64,000 bases of DNA from Mesonia aestuariivivens (GCF_019311235.1 NZ_JAHWDF010000013.1:1-64000), one strand, 5' to 3'; shown: positions 1 to 8,284, numbered from the stretch's first letter. Translations and numbers: made by a program. Notes: generated by a model not told the origin, from the letters alone.

Positions 1-37
1 TGAGGAATACCGAATACTTCTTATATCGATTGATTAA

Positions 38-127
38 ATTATATTCTTAAAATCGTAAAAACCCAGATTTTAGACTTGATCCATTATATTCTTAAAATCG
101 TAAAAACCCAGATTTTAGACTTGATCC
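38..127. repeat. Perfect 45-bp tandem duplication
   Basis: The block at 38-82 is repeated without mismatch at 83-127. The unit is 45 bp (15 codons), so the frame is kept through both copies. It spans the 5' end of the small open frame at 76-333, and both copies would encode the same stretch beginning ILKIVKTQ. Identical copies suggest a recent slippage or unequal-crossover event. Confidence 0.9.
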
Positions 128-333
128 GAGATTTCTACACCAAAATGCTGAGTAATAAAAGTAGGGATGAGAGCATACGTTTGGTCTTAGAGATGGTGAT
201 TGAATTAATGCCTGATGGTGATAACTATAAATTTCAACAAATAATGACCGTACTTGAAGATGATTTTGATAGTATACACTATCCTGAAAATTTGAAGAAA
301 ACATTAAAAAAGCAGGTCAAAGAAGAGAAATAA
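76..333 (+). CDS. Small hypothetical protein, possibly a gene remnant
   Basis: This is an 85-codon frame that I do not recognise. It has no good start: the frame opens right after a TGA at 31-33, the first possible start is a TTG at 76 inside the duplicated block, and the first ATG is at 142. From residue about 23 on the protein looks like ordinary coding sequence, with an amphipathic helix around LVLEMVIELM and an acidic middle, and it ends in a lysine-rich tail. No signal peptide or membrane segment is visible. It may be the 3' part of a damaged gene whose start was displaced by the 45-bp duplication, or a short gene starting at 142. The downstream 334-505 stretch has no convincing gene, although a short open stretch in another frame (about 356-439) could be more of the same decayed gene. 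Confidence 0.35.
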   Translation: MIHYILKIVKTQILDLIRDFYTKMLSNKSRDESIRLVLEMVIELMPDGDNYKFQQIMTVLEDDFDSIHYPENLKKTLKKQVKEEK

Positions 334-505
334 TGTAGAAAAAGAATAAGTTAAGGGGAAGAAAGCTGCTCTCGTTGCCATTATAGTAGAAACAAAGGTA
401 GAATCTATCGTGAAGCAATTGCTTAGAATTTTTGCCTAAACCCTAACTTTTGAGGGATGATCCATAAAATAGCTTTACTTACTTCTTACTATTTTCCTAA
501 AAACG

Positions 506-540
506 AAAAGCCCCGTTATCATTGCGATACAGGGCTTTTT
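506..540 (-). terminator. Rho-independent terminator of tRNA-Ser
   Basis: Read on the minus strand, the arms AAAAAGCCC and GGGCTTTT enclose an 18-nt loop and are followed by T-rich sequence. It lies directly after the 3' end of the tRNA-Ser gene. Confidence 0.75.
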
Positions 541-542
541 AG

Positions 543-627
543 CGGAGAAAGAGGGATTCGAACCCCCGGAGGTGTGACCCTCAACAGTTTTCAAGACTGC
601 CGCATTCGACCACTCTGCCATTTCTCC
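543..627 (-). tRNA. tRNA-Ser (anticodon TGA)
   Basis: The minus strand folds as a class II tRNA. The acceptor arms are GGAGAAA and TTTCTCC with discriminator G. The anticodon loop CTTGAAA carries TGA. There is a long variable arm (GAGG/CCTC) typical of serine tRNAs, and a T loop TTCGAAT. CCA is not encoded. Confidence 0.95.
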
Positions 628-660
628 TGAGTGTCTTCGGGTATTGCCCGAATGCGGTGG

Positions 661-690
661 CAAATATAAGACCTTTTTTCAATTCTCAAA
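661..690 (-). promoter_or_regulatory. Bacteroidota-type promoter of tRNA-Ser
   Basis: On the minus strand TTTG (690-687) is followed by 18 bp and TATATTTG (668-661), which fits the -33 TTTG / -7 TAnnTTTG consensus of Bacteroidota. A perfect short hairpin, TTCGGG-N5-CCCGAA (636-652), sits between this promoter and the mature tRNA. Confidence 0.65.
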
Positions 691-781
691 AATAAATTTT
701 AAGATTTTTTTTCTCATTTTCCTTTCCTGTGGTCTCCACATTTTTTGATAACTTGGCAACCAAATAATTAAGCCCTAAAAA

Positions 782-1789
782 ATGATTAAAAAAATTTTAT
801 GTCTATCGGTTTTAACGATAGCTATTTCATGTAAAACCCCAAAAAAATCAATTAAAGAAGTCAATCCAGAAGAATATGCTAGTACAATTACCGCTTCTGA
901 ATTAAAAGATCATTTATACACTTTTGCATCTGATGATTTTCAAGGAAGAGATACTGGGAAACCTGGTCAAAAAAAAGCCGCCAATTACTTAAAAAATAAT
1001 TATATAGAAATGGAGATCGCTTCACCCTTAGGCGGAGCTAATTATTTTCAGCACATTCCTTCTAGTTTTTTTCATAATAAATATAACGATTCAGAAAATG
1101 TGGTCGCTTATATTGAAGGTAGCGAGTTTCCAGATGAAGTTGTGGTAGTTTCTGCACATTACGATCATGTAGGAATAGATGCCGAAGGAAATGTGTTTAA
1201 TGGCGCAGATGATGATGGTTCTGGTACCGTTGCCGTTTTAGAAATAGCTGAAGCTTTTAAAGAAGCGCAAAAAGATGGCTACCAACCTAGACGCTCTATT
1301 TTGTTCTTGCACGTGACGGGAGAAGAAAAAGGCTTATTAGGCTCAGACTACTATACTAAGAATCCTATTTTTCCGCTAAAAAATACGGTAACCGATCTAA
1401 ATACAGATATGATTGGTCGTATAGATCCCAAACACGAAGATGACCCTAATTATATTTATTTAATCGGTAGCGATAAACTCAGTACAGATTTACACGAACT
1501 TTCAGAAGAAATGAATAGCAAATACACGCAATTTGATTTAGATTATACCTATAATGATGAGAATGACCCTAACCGTTTTTATTACCGCAGTGATCATTAC
1601 AATTTTGCTAAACATAATATTCCAGTCATTTTTTATTTTAATGGTACACACTCAGATTATCATCAAATTACAGATACTCCAGATAAAATTGAATACGATT
1701 TAATGGCACGTCGGGCACAACTTATTTTTTATACCGCATGGGAAGTTGCTAACCGTGATGAACGTTTAGTCATTGATAAAGTTAATTAA
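782..1789 (+). CDS. M28 family zinc aminopeptidase lipoprotein
   Basis: The protein has 335 residues and an N-terminal lipoprotein signal with the lipobox cysteine at about residue 17 (AISC). The peptidase core shows the M28 metal ligands in order: His126 in SAHYDH, Asp143 in GADDDGSG, the paired Glu181/Glu182 in TGEEKG, Asp209 in NTDMIGR and a late His in THSDYH. The family removes N-terminal amino acids from peptides using two zinc ions. As a lipoprotein it would act in the periplasm or at the outer membrane. It stands alone between two tRNA genes and has its own terminator. Its peptide specificity cannot be read from the sequence. Confidence 0.9.
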   Translation: MIKKILCLSVLTIAISCKTPKKSIKEVNPEEYASTITASELKDHLYTFASDDFQGRDTGKPGQKKAANYLKNNYIEMEIASPLGGANYFQHIPSSFFHNKYNDSENVVAYIEGSEFPDEVVVVSAHYDHVGIDAEGNVFNGADDDGSGTVAVLEIAEAFKEAQKDGYQPRRSILFLHVTGEEKGLLGSDYYTKNPIFPLKNTVTDLNTDMIGRIDPKHEDDPNYIYLIGSDKLSTDLHELSEEMNSKYTQFDLDYTYNDENDPNRFYYRSDHYNFAKHNIPVIFYFNGTHSDYHQITDTPDKIEYDLMARRAQLIFYTAWEVANRDERLVIDKVN

Positions 1790-1810
1790 TAGTAGTTGGC
1801 GTCCTATTAT

Positions 1811-1842
1811 AAAAAAAGCAGCTTGAAAGAGCTGCTTTTTTT
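1811..1842 (+). terminator. Rho-independent terminator after the M28 peptidase
   Basis: The arms AAAGCAGC and GCTGCTTT enclose a short TTGAAAGA loop and are followed by a run of T. Confidence 0.85.
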
Positions 1843-2017
1843 ATAATATCGGACTATTCGTTACAATTCCTCATTTCGCTAGCGCTGCATTGTGGGATTT
1901 TCACTGCTATCCCTGGTCGAAAAATTCAACAATTTAGACCTCACAAAAAAAGAGAAAGGCTAATTATTAAGTAAAAAAGATTTAGAATTTAGCTTCAGTG
2001 GTAAAAAAGATAAAAGC

Positions 2018-2050
2018 AAAAAAAAAGTCCTTACCATAAAGTAAGGACTT
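2018..2050 (-). terminator. Rho-independent terminator of tRNA-His
   Basis: On the minus strand the arms AAGTCCTTAC and GTAAGGACTT (10 bp, perfect) enclose a 6-nt loop and are followed by nine T. It lies 8 bp after the tRNA. Confidence 0.9.
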
Positions 2051-2057
2051 GAAAAAG

Positions 2058-2132
2058 GGTGGAAGATCGGTTTCGAACCGACGACCTCCTGAACCACAAT
2101 CAGGCGCTCTAACCAGCTGAGCTACAACCACC
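2058..2132 (-). tRNA. tRNA-His (anticodon GTG)
   Basis: The minus strand gives a D arm GCTC/GAGC, an anticodon arm CCTGA-TTGTGGT-TCAGG with anticodon GTG, and a T arm GTCGG-TTCGAAA-CCGAT. An extra G at the 5' end (position 2132) faces discriminator C73, the usual identity mark of histidine tRNA. The acceptor stem is odd: pairs 5-68 and 6-67 are both T/T as I read them, leaving GTGG/CCAC plus one pair at position 7. Confidence 0.92.
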
Positions 2133-2179
2133 ATTTGTTTTAAAACAATTACTAAACAAATGTCTAGCAATTGCGGATG

Positions 2180-2210
2180 CAAATTTAATGTAAATCTTCA
2201 ATTCTGCAAA
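2180..2210 (-). promoter_or_regulatory. Bacteroidota-type promoter of tRNA-His
   Basis: On the minus strand TTTG (2210-2207) is followed by 19 bp and TAAATTTG (2187-2180), a close match to the TTTG/TAnnTTTG consensus, about 48 bp upstream of the tRNA. Confidence 0.65.
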
Positions 2211-2222
2211 ATATTTTTTCAA

Positions 2223-2939
2223 TTAAATTAAATCAAATATAGAATCTACTGCAGCACAACGTTCTACGGTAAAGCCTTCGGCGTAATCTTTATTAATTAG
2301 CCTTCCTAAATTGCGAGCGCGATAGGTAACACTATCTAAAAAATTAACGCTAGCGATAGGAGTAGTAGGCTCTTTACTATCAGGATCAAAAAACTGAGAA
2401 CGATAAGCATTCACTGCCTCTATTTTCTTATCCATAAATCCGGTTATATCGACAGAGATATCCGGTTGTATTTCTTTCCATTGAATGTAGTGATAAACCA
2501 GTTTAGGTCGCCAAGCATATTGTTTATTTTCATCACAGTACGTTTCAATTTTTCTTAATCCGCTTAAAAAGCAGGCATCACTTGCCAGTTTACTTCCTTT
2601 TGGGTGATCGATGTGCCGATCATCAATAGCATTGCAGAATACTATTTCTGGGCGGTATTTTCTAATCACTTTAATGATCTCTAATTGATGGGCGGTATTA
2701 TTAATAAAAAAAGCATCACTAAAAGCTAAATTCTTTCGCATGGCTACGCCTAAAATAACTGCAGCCTCTTGTGCTTCTTGATCTCTAATCTCTGCAGAAC
2801 CACGTGTTCCTAATTCACCGCGGGTTAAGTCTAAAATTCCTACTTTTTTCCCGTTGGCAATTTCTTTGGCTAGGGTGCCACCGCAACTCAATTCTACATC
2901 ATCGGGATGAGCGCCAATGGCAAGTATATCTAATTTCAT
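2223..2939 (-). CDS. bshB1: Bacillithiol biosynthesis deacetylase BshB1
   Basis: This is a 238-residue LmbE/PIG-L family protein. The zinc site is clear: AHPDD at residues 10-14 with His11 and Asp14, and the third ligand His112 in the HIDHPKG motif. The TRGELGTRG segment after the first motif is typical of BshB1. The enzyme removes the acetyl group from N-acetylglucosaminyl-malate, the second step of bacillithiol synthesis, in the cytoplasm. The length is normal. The gene is followed by nhaC upstream on the same strand (74-bp gap) and no other bsh gene is in the window, so the rest of the pathway must lie elsewhere. Confidence 0.92.
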   Translation of the reverse strand: MKLDILAIGAHPDDVELSCGGTLAKEIANGKKVGILDLTRGELGTRGSAEIRDQEAQEAAVILGVAMRKNLAFSDAFFINNTAHQLEIIKVIRKYRPEIVFCNAIDDRHIDHPKGSKLASDACFLSGLRKIETYCDENKQYAWRPKLVYHYIQWKEIQPDISVDITGFMDKKIEAVNAYRSQFFDPDSKEPTTPIASVNFLDSVTYRARNLGRLINKDYAEGFTVERCAAVDSIFDLI

Positions 2940-3013
2940 TTCTATTATTTTATCTCAATCGCAAAGATATAAACTAGAAATGAAACCAACATGATATGTT
3001 TCTTATTGATATC

Positions 3014-4504
3014 TTAAAGTTGAGCAGCTTTAGGTTGTTTTTGAGTTAACTGTCTAATTTTGATATGAAATGCGGCAAATAATAAAGTGGTAAACGGACT
3101 CAAATAATTAAAGATGGCATACATAAAATAGCTAGCCACAGGAACGCCTAAAACTCCACTATGATAGGCGCCACAAGTGTTCCAAGGAATTAATACAGAA
3201 GTTACTGTACCAGAATCTTCTAGGGTTCTACTTAAATTTTCAGGAGCCAAGCCTTTATCTTGATATGCTTTGGCAAACATTTTACCAGGTACTACAATGG
3301 CTAAATATTGATCTGATGCCGTAGCATTTAATGCCAAACAGCTAATCACTGTACTGCTAAACAATCCGAAGGTAGAATGAAATAGATTTAATAAGGCCTT
3401 GCTAATTCTAGATAAGGCACCAATGGCATCCATAATTCCTCCAAAAACCATCGCACAGATAATTAACCAAATGGTTCCTAGCATTCCGCTCATCCCGCCA
3501 GAAGAGAACAAATCGTTTAAAGATTCGTTAGTTGTTTCTATGGCCGTATCTACCGTAATAGCGTTTAAAATTCCTTTATAGCCAGAATAAAAAGAAAGTT
3601 GGGTGCTGTCACCCAATGCGGCAATAATTTCGGGTTGAAAAATTAAAGCAAATATAGCTCCTAAAAGTGTACCTAATAGAAGTGCAATTAAAGGTGGAGT
3701 TTTTCTAATAATTAAAAAGATAACGATAACTGGTACTGTAAACAACCATGGGGTAATGTAAAAAGAATCTTCTATAGATTTTAAAATGGTATCGGTATCT
3801 GCAGCTCCTGTAGTTTCAATATTTAAACCAATAATAATAAACACCACAATAGTGACAATAATAGTAGGCACGGTGGTGTAAAGCATGTATCTAATATGTG
3901 TAAATAAATCAGTTCCTGCCATTGCTGGAGCAAGGTTGGTCGTGTCGCTTAGTGGCGAGAGTTTATCGCCAAAATAAGCACCAGATAAGATGGCACCTGC
4001 CGTCATCCCTAACGGAATTCCTAAAGCGTTAGCAATACCTATAAGCGCAATCCCTACGGTTGCCGAGGTGGTCCAACTACTTCCGGTAGCAATAGAGATA
4101 ACCGAGCATATTACCACACAAGCCGCTAAAAATATTGTTGGATTTAAAATTTGTAGTCCATAGTAAATCATGGTTGGGATAATACCACTCACTAGCCAAG
4201 TTCCTGCTAGCGCCCCTACCATTAACAAGATTAAAATAGGTCCACTCGTAGATTTGATGTTCTGGGCAACCTCTTCTACCATAGAAGCGTAAGTAATTTT
4301 ATTAAAATGACCTACAATTGCTGCAATTGCCGCTCCGATAATTAAAATAAATTGATTAGAACCATCGAGTGCCGTATCTCCAAATACGTATACATTATAG
4401 GCTAACATTCCTACCAATGCAAAAACCGGTATTAAGGCTTGAATAATAGTAATGTTATTCTCAATAACTTTTTGATTATTTGGATCTGTAGATTGGCTAT
4501 CCAT
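3014..4504 (-). CDS. nhaC: NhaC-family Na+/H+ antiporter
   Basis: The 496-residue inner-membrane protein has about 11-12 hydrophobic segments. Conserved NhaC features include the ATGSSWTTSATVGIAL segment, the GAYFGDKLSPLSDTTNLAP motif near the middle and the IPWNTCGAYHSGVLG segment near the C-terminus. The family exchanges Na+ for protons and serves pH and salt homeostasis, which fits a marine organism. The exact ion and the direction of exchange are inferred from the family only. Confidence 0.9.
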   Translation of the reverse strand: MDSQSTDPNNQKVIENNITIIQALIPVFALVGMLAYNVYVFGDTALDGSNQFILIIGAAIAAIVGHFNKITYASMVEEVAQNIKSTSGPILILLMVGALAGTWLVSGIIPTMIYYGLQILNPTIFLAACVVICSVISIATGSSWTTSATVGIALIGIANALGIPLGMTAGAILSGAYFGDKLSPLSDTTNLAPAMAGTDLFTHIRYMLYTTVPTIIVTIVVFIIIGLNIETTGAADTDTILKSIEDSFYITPWLFTVPVIVIFLIIRKTPPLIALLLGTLLGAIFALIFQPEIIAALGDSTQLSFYSGYKGILNAITVDTAIETTNESLNDLFSSGGMSGMLGTIWLIICAMVFGGIMDAIGALSRISKALLNLFHSTFGLFSSTVISCLALNATASDQYLAIVVPGKMFAKAYQDKGLAPENLSRTLEDSGTVTSVLIPWNTCGAYHSGVLGVPVASYFMYAIFNYLSPFTTLLFAAFHIKIRQLTQKQPKAAQL

Positions 4505-4677
4505 AGGCTATATATTGCTGTAATAAATTGGTTCAATTCGTAATTTTACAATTTTTAATAGTGAAGCGCAAGAAAAGTATAGCTAAAACTTCAAAATAAT
4601 AAAAGTGAATTAAGTAAGGTTAAAAAGAAACTACGCAAGACTTCTATAAATACTAAATAGGTTTTTATGCTCTAAAT

Positions 4678-4708
4678 CTTGTTGATTGAATTACTTATCG
4701 TATTTTTG
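4678..4708 (+). promoter_or_regulatory. Probable promoter of lpdA
   Basis: CTTG (one mismatch to TTTG) is followed by 19 bp and TATTTTTG (4701-4708), the Bacteroidota -33/-7 pattern, 31 bp before the ATG of lpdA. Confidence 0.5.
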
Positions 4709-4739
4709 TTATCGTTTTAAAAATCAATAAAACTAAATT

Positions 4740-6140
4740 ATGAGCACTTACGACGTTGCAGTCATTGGTTCTGGTCCCGGAGGTTACGTAGCCGCTATTC
4801 GTTGCGCGCAACTAGGGATGAAAACCGCAATCATAGAAAAATATTCTACCAAAGGAGGTACATGTCTTAATGTAGGCTGTATCCCATCAAAAGCTTTATT
4901 AGACTCTTCTCATCATTATGAAGATGCCATTAAGCATTTTGAAGAACACGGTATCGAACTTACTGGTGATGTAAAATTGAACCTAGAAAAAATGATGGAG
5001 CGTAAAGCTTCTGTGGTCGATCAAACCACCAAAGGGATTGATTTTTTAATGGATAAAAATAAAATTGATACTTACGAAGGTGTAGGATCATTTGAAGATA
5101 ACACCCACATTAAAATAGAAGGTAAAGACAATACAACTATCGAAGCTAAACATACCATAATAGCTACGGGTAGTAAACCTGCAAGTCTTCCATTTATCGA
5201 TATAGATAAAGAAAGAATTATCACTTCAACAGAAGCTTTAAAACTTAAAGAAGTCCCTAAACACTTAGTGATTATTGGTGGTGGAGTGATTGGTTTAGAG
5301 CTTGGCCAAGTTTATAAAAGATTAGGCGCTGAAGTGACCGTAGTCGAATATATGGACCGTATTATCCCAACGATGGATAAAGCCCAAAGTAAAGAATTAA
5401 CTAAAGTGATGAAAAAGCAAAAAGTTAAATTTGCCGTTTCTCATAAAGTTACTTCTGTAGAAAATACTGGTGACGAAGTGGTGATTAAAGCAACCGACAA
5501 GAAGGATAAAGAAATAGAATTTAAAGGAGATTACTGTTTGGTTTCTGTCGGGAGAAGACCATTTACAAAAGGTTTGAATACCGATGCTGCTGGAGTGAAA
5601 ATGAATGATAGAGGTCAAATAGAAGTTGATAAACATTTAAAAACTTCTGCCGATAATATCTATGCAATTGGTGATGTGGTTAAAGGAGCAATGTTAGCCC
5701 ATAAAGCGGAAGAAGAAGGGGTGTTTGTTGCAGAAACGATTGCCGGTCAAAAACCACATATCGATTACAACCTAATTCCAGGGGTGGTTTATACTTGGCC
5801 AGAAGTTGCCTCTGTTGGAAAAACCGAAGAGCAATTAAAAGAAGATAAAGTTGAATATAAGAGCGGGCAATTCCCGATGAGAGCTTTAGGTCGTTCTCGT
5901 GCAAGTGGAGATACCGATGGTTTTGTGAAAATCTTATCAGATAAAGAAACCGATGAGGTACTTGGTGTACACATCGTAGGAGCACGTGCAGCAGATTTAA
6001 TTTCTGAAGCGGTAACTGCAATGGAATTTAGAGCCAGTGCAGAAGATATTGCTCGTATGAGTCACGCACATCCAACTTATTCTGAAGCTGTTAAAGAAGC
6101 CGCTTTAGCCGCTACAGAAGATAGAGCTTTACATATCTAA
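4740..6140 (+). CDS. lpdA: Dihydrolipoyl dehydrogenase (E3)
   Basis: The 466-residue flavoprotein has the FAD-binding GSGPGGYVAA at residues 10-19 and the redox disulfide Cys42/Cys47 in GGTCLNVGCIPSK. A second NAD-binding Rossmann motif (IIGGGVIGLELG) lies near residue 180, GDVVKGAMLAHKA follows further on, and the C-terminal HAHPTYSE at about 442-449 holds the catalytic His-Glu pair. It reoxidises lipoamide for pyruvate, 2-oxoglutarate or branched-chain dehydrogenase complexes, or for glycine cleavage. It stands alone with its own promoter and terminator, so it probably serves several complexes encoded elsewhere. Confidence 0.96.
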   Translation: MSTYDVAVIGSGPGGYVAAIRCAQLGMKTAIIEKYSTKGGTCLNVGCIPSKALLDSSHHYEDAIKHFEEHGIELTGDVKLNLEKMMERKASVVDQTTKGIDFLMDKNKIDTYEGVGSFEDNTHIKIEGKDNTTIEAKHTIIATGSKPASLPFIDIDKERIITSTEALKLKEVPKHLVIIGGGVIGLELGQVYKRLGAEVTVVEYMDRIIPTMDKAQSKELTKVMKKQKVKFAVSHKVTSVENTGDEVVIKATDKKDKEIEFKGDYCLVSVGRRPFTKGLNTDAAGVKMNDRGQIEVDKHLKTSADNIYAIGDVVKGAMLAHKAEEEGVFVAETIAGQKPHIDYNLIPGVVYTWPEVASVGKTEEQLKEDKVEYKSGQFPMRALGRSRASGDTDGFVKILSDKETDEVLGVHIVGARAADLISEAVTAMEFRASAEDIARMSHAHPTYSEAVKEAALAATEDRALHI

Positions 6141-6163
6141 TAAATTAAAAAATTATATGCTTA

Positions 6164-6199
6164 TAAACCTCACGATATCATACATTCGTGGGGTTTTTA
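6164..6199 (+). terminator. Rho-independent terminator of lpdA
   Basis: The arms AAACCTCACGA and TCGTGGGGTTT (one G-T pair) enclose a 10-nt loop and are followed by T5. Confidence 0.85.
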
Positions 6200-6212
6200 A
6201 TTTTAAACTTCT

Positions 6213-6755
6213 ATGAAAAAGATACTTGCACTTGCCGGTTCTAACGGTAAAAAATCAATCAATAAAATGCTATTGCATTATGTGATTAGTAGAATTGAAA
6301 ACCACGAAGTTAAATTTCTAGAACTTACCAATTACAATTTTCCCATCTATGGTTCAGACTATGAGCATGAAAAAGGCATTCCAGCCGATGTGCAAGTAGT
6401 TAACATGTTGATTAGTGAAGTAGATGCGCTGGTGATTTCTGTAAATGAACACAATAGCGGACCATCTGTTTTCTTTAAAAATATCACCGACTGGCTGTCA
6501 CGCGTTGAACTCAAATTTTTAGCAGGAAAAAAAGTATTGCTTATGAGTACAGCTCCTGGAGGTAGAGGAGGAGCTTCCGCTTTGGCCTATTACAAAGAAG
6601 TGCTTCCTAGGTTTGGAGCTGAGGTGGTCGAGAGTTTTAGCTTGCCATCATTTCCTCAAAATTTTGATGTGGAACAACAAAAAATTACCGATGAAATTTT
6701 ACTGTTGGGCTTAAATGATGTGCTTTCTAATTTTGAACAAGAATTAGAAGATTGA
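6213..6755 (+). CDS. NADPH-dependent FMN reductase family protein
   Basis: The 180-residue protein has a flavodoxin-like fold. The FMN phosphate loop is GSNGKKSINKML near the N-terminus. SVNEHNSGPSVFFKNITDWLSR contains the conserved segment that packs over the flavin, and STAPGGRGG is the second FMN loop. Family members reduce FMN, quinones, azo compounds or chromate with NAD(P)H; the true substrate cannot be read here. It is cytosolic, with no signal peptide. The gene starts 14 bp after the lpdA terminator and is followed by a heptanucleotide repeat. Confidence 0.85.
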   Translation: MKKILALAGSNGKKSINKMLLHYVISRIENHEVKFLELTNYNFPIYGSDYEHEKGIPADVQVVNMLISEVDALVISVNEHNSGPSVFFKNITDWLSRVELKFLAGKKVLLMSTAPGGRGGASALAYYKEVLPRFGAEVVESFSLPSFPQNFDVEQQKITDEILLLGLNDVLSNFEQELED

Positions 6756-6810
6756 AATACAGAATAATTTTTAACTAATTTATTTTGTCATTAAAAAATA
6801 ACCTTTTTTT

Positions 6811-6865
6811 GCTAACTGCTAACTGCTAACTGCTAACTGCTAACTGCTAACTGCTAACTGCTAAC
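6811..6865. repeat. Heptanucleotide tandem repeat (GCTAACT)7+
   Basis: Seven perfect copies of GCTAACT and a partial eighth (GCTAAC) fill the space between the FMN reductase gene and pabB, ending 18 bp before the pabB ATG. Because the unit is 7 bp, copy-number change would alter the spacing of any promoter or leader element. Confidence 0.95.
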
Positions 6866-6883
6866 CACAATCAAACCCTATTT

Positions 6884-8176
6884 ATGCGAACTTGTAAAAA
6901 AATCTCATTTTCAGTAAATACAGATTTAAAAAAACAACTGCTTTCTTGGGCAAACCAGTTTGAAGAAGTAGTTTGGTTAGATTCTAATAGTTATGAATTT
7001 TCTAGCGTTGAATATGAGGCTGTTTTAGCTGTGGAAGCGTTTACGGCTTTAAAAACCGATTATTCTCAAGCCTTTGATCAATTAGCTGAATACCAACAGA
7101 AAACAAAAGACTGGATTTTTGGCTATTTAAGTTATGATTTAAAAAATGATGTAGAGCCATTAAGTTCTAAAAATGATGACGGTCTAGCCTTTTCTGATCT
7201 TTATTTTTTTCAGCCTAAAAAAATATTCTTGTTGAAAAATGAGGAGGTAGAAATGCATTACCTCGATATGGTCGATGATGAAATAGAAACCGATTGGGAT
7301 GAGATTTTAAAGGTTTCCTCTAATGAAGTTAATGAGCAATCAGTACAAAATTCAGCTTCTGTACAGTCACGATTAACCCAAGAAGAATACGTAAATCGCG
7401 TAGAGAAAATGTTAGCTTACCTTCATCGAGGCGATATTTATGAAGCTAATTTTTGCCAAGAATTTTATGCTGAAAATTACGCACTGCTGCCGCTAGAGAC
7501 TTATTTCGAATTAAATAAAATTTCTAAAGCTCCTTTTGCGGCTTTTTTAAAGTTAGAAGATTTTTATTTGCTTTCTGCCAGCCCTGAACGTTATTTAAAA
7601 AAAACAGGGAGCAAAGTGATCTCGCAACCCATTAAAGGCACCGCAAAACGCTTACCGAATGTAGAAGAAGATGAAGCGTTGAAACAAAAATTACGGAATG
7701 ATCCCAAAGAAATTTCAGAAAATATAATGATTGTCGATTTGGTGCGAAACGATTTATCAAAAACGGCAAAAAAAGGAAGTGTTCAAGTAGAAGAACTTTG
7801 TCAGTTATATAGCTTTGAGCAGGTACATCAATTAATATCAACGATTTCTGCGGAAATAGCTAATGGAATATCACCAGTAGAAGTGATTCGTTCTACTTTT
7901 CCTATGGGAAGTATGACTGGAGCCCCAAAAATTTCTGCCATGAAAATTATCGAGGAGCTTGAAGTGACCAAACGAGGTTTATACAGTGGTTGCGTCGGCT
8001 ATTTTAGTCCGCAAGGCGATTTCGATTTTAATGTCATTATTCGTAGTATTTTGTATAATTCAAGTAATAAATATCTTTCTTTTTCTGTAGGTAGTGCGAT
8101 TACCGCTCAATCTGATCCTGAAAAAGAATACGAAGAATGCCTTACGAAAGCTGCAGCTATGCATCGGGTATTGTAA
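6884..8176 (+). CDS. pabB: Aminodeoxychorismate synthase component I (PabB)
   Basis: The 430-residue chorismate-binding enzyme joins chorismate and ammonia to 4-amino-4-deoxychorismate for folate synthesis. The motif PIKGT puts a lysine at residue 251, matching the nucleophilic lysine (Lys274 in the E. coli enzyme) that marks PabB; anthranilate synthase has alanine there. Other conserved segments are NPFAAF-like APFAAFL, SASPERYL, MIVDLVRND and the C-terminal GSMTGAPK. The length is normal for a stand-alone PabB. No amidotransferase subunit (PabA) or lyase (PabC) is adjacent. It lies directly behind the heptanucleotide repeat. Confidence 0.9.
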   Translation: MRTCKKISFSVNTDLKKQLLSWANQFEEVVWLDSNSYEFSSVEYEAVLAVEAFTALKTDYSQAFDQLAEYQQKTKDWIFGYLSYDLKNDVEPLSSKNDDGLAFSDLYFFQPKKIFLLKNEEVEMHYLDMVDDEIETDWDEILKVSSNEVNEQSVQNSASVQSRLTQEEYVNRVEKMLAYLHRGDIYEANFCQEFYAENYALLPLETYFELNKISKAPFAAFLKLEDFYLLSASPERYLKKTGSKVISQPIKGTAKRLPNVEEDEALKQKLRNDPKEISENIMIVDLVRNDLSKTAKKGSVQVEELCQLYSFEQVHQLISTISAEIANGISPVEVIRSTFPMGSMTGAPKISAMKIIEELEVTKRGLYSGCVGYFSPQGDFDFNVIIRSILYNSSNKYLSFSVGSAITAQSDPEKEYEECLTKAAAMHRVL

Positions 8177-8181
8177 AATTA

Positions 8182-8218
8182 AATTGTCATGAAATGGCAA
8201 CATACTTTCAGGACAATT
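8182..8218 (+). terminator. Hairpin after pabB
   Basis: The arms AATTGTCATGAAA and TTTCAGGACAATT pair over 13 bp with one mismatch around an 11-nt loop. The sequence after it is AT-rich but has no clean T run, so termination is likely rather than certain. Confidence 0.5.
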
Positions 8219-8241
8219 CAATTTATATACCTCTAATTAAG

Positions 8242-8276
8242 TTTAACCAATTATCGCTAAGAACTTGCTATATTTG
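8242..8276 (+). promoter_or_regulatory. Possible promoter of tilS
   Basis: TTTA (8242-8245) is followed by 23 bp and TATATTTG (8269-8276). The -7 box ends only 8 bp before the tilS ATG, so a transcript from it would have almost no leader. Confidence 0.4.
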
Positions 8277-8284
8277 GTACTTCT

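Noticed and set aside
475-663. Open frame on the minus strand across the tRNA-Ser region
   Set aside because: It overlaps the tRNA gene, its terminator and its leader, so it is a shadow of the RNA gene.
1843-1980. Possible inserted element in the spacer before tRNA-His
   Set aside because: The stretch around 1860-1930 has unusual wording (CGCTAGCGCTGC, TATCCCTGGTC), but I saw no terminal repeats, target duplication or coding frame to support a mobile element.
1982-2182. Open frame on the minus strand across the tRNA-His region
   Set aside because: It is a chance frame that runs through the tRNA gene and its terminator; the RNA gene explains the sequence.
6811-6865. Regular repeats as a CRISPR array
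   Set aside because: The unit is only 7 bp with no spacers, so it is a simple tandem repeat. I saw no cas gene anywhere in the window.
6884-8176. Anthranilate synthase (TrpE) as an alternative to PabB
   Set aside because: Lysine in PIKGT (residue 251) is the PabB mark; TrpE has alanine there. No trp genes are nearby.
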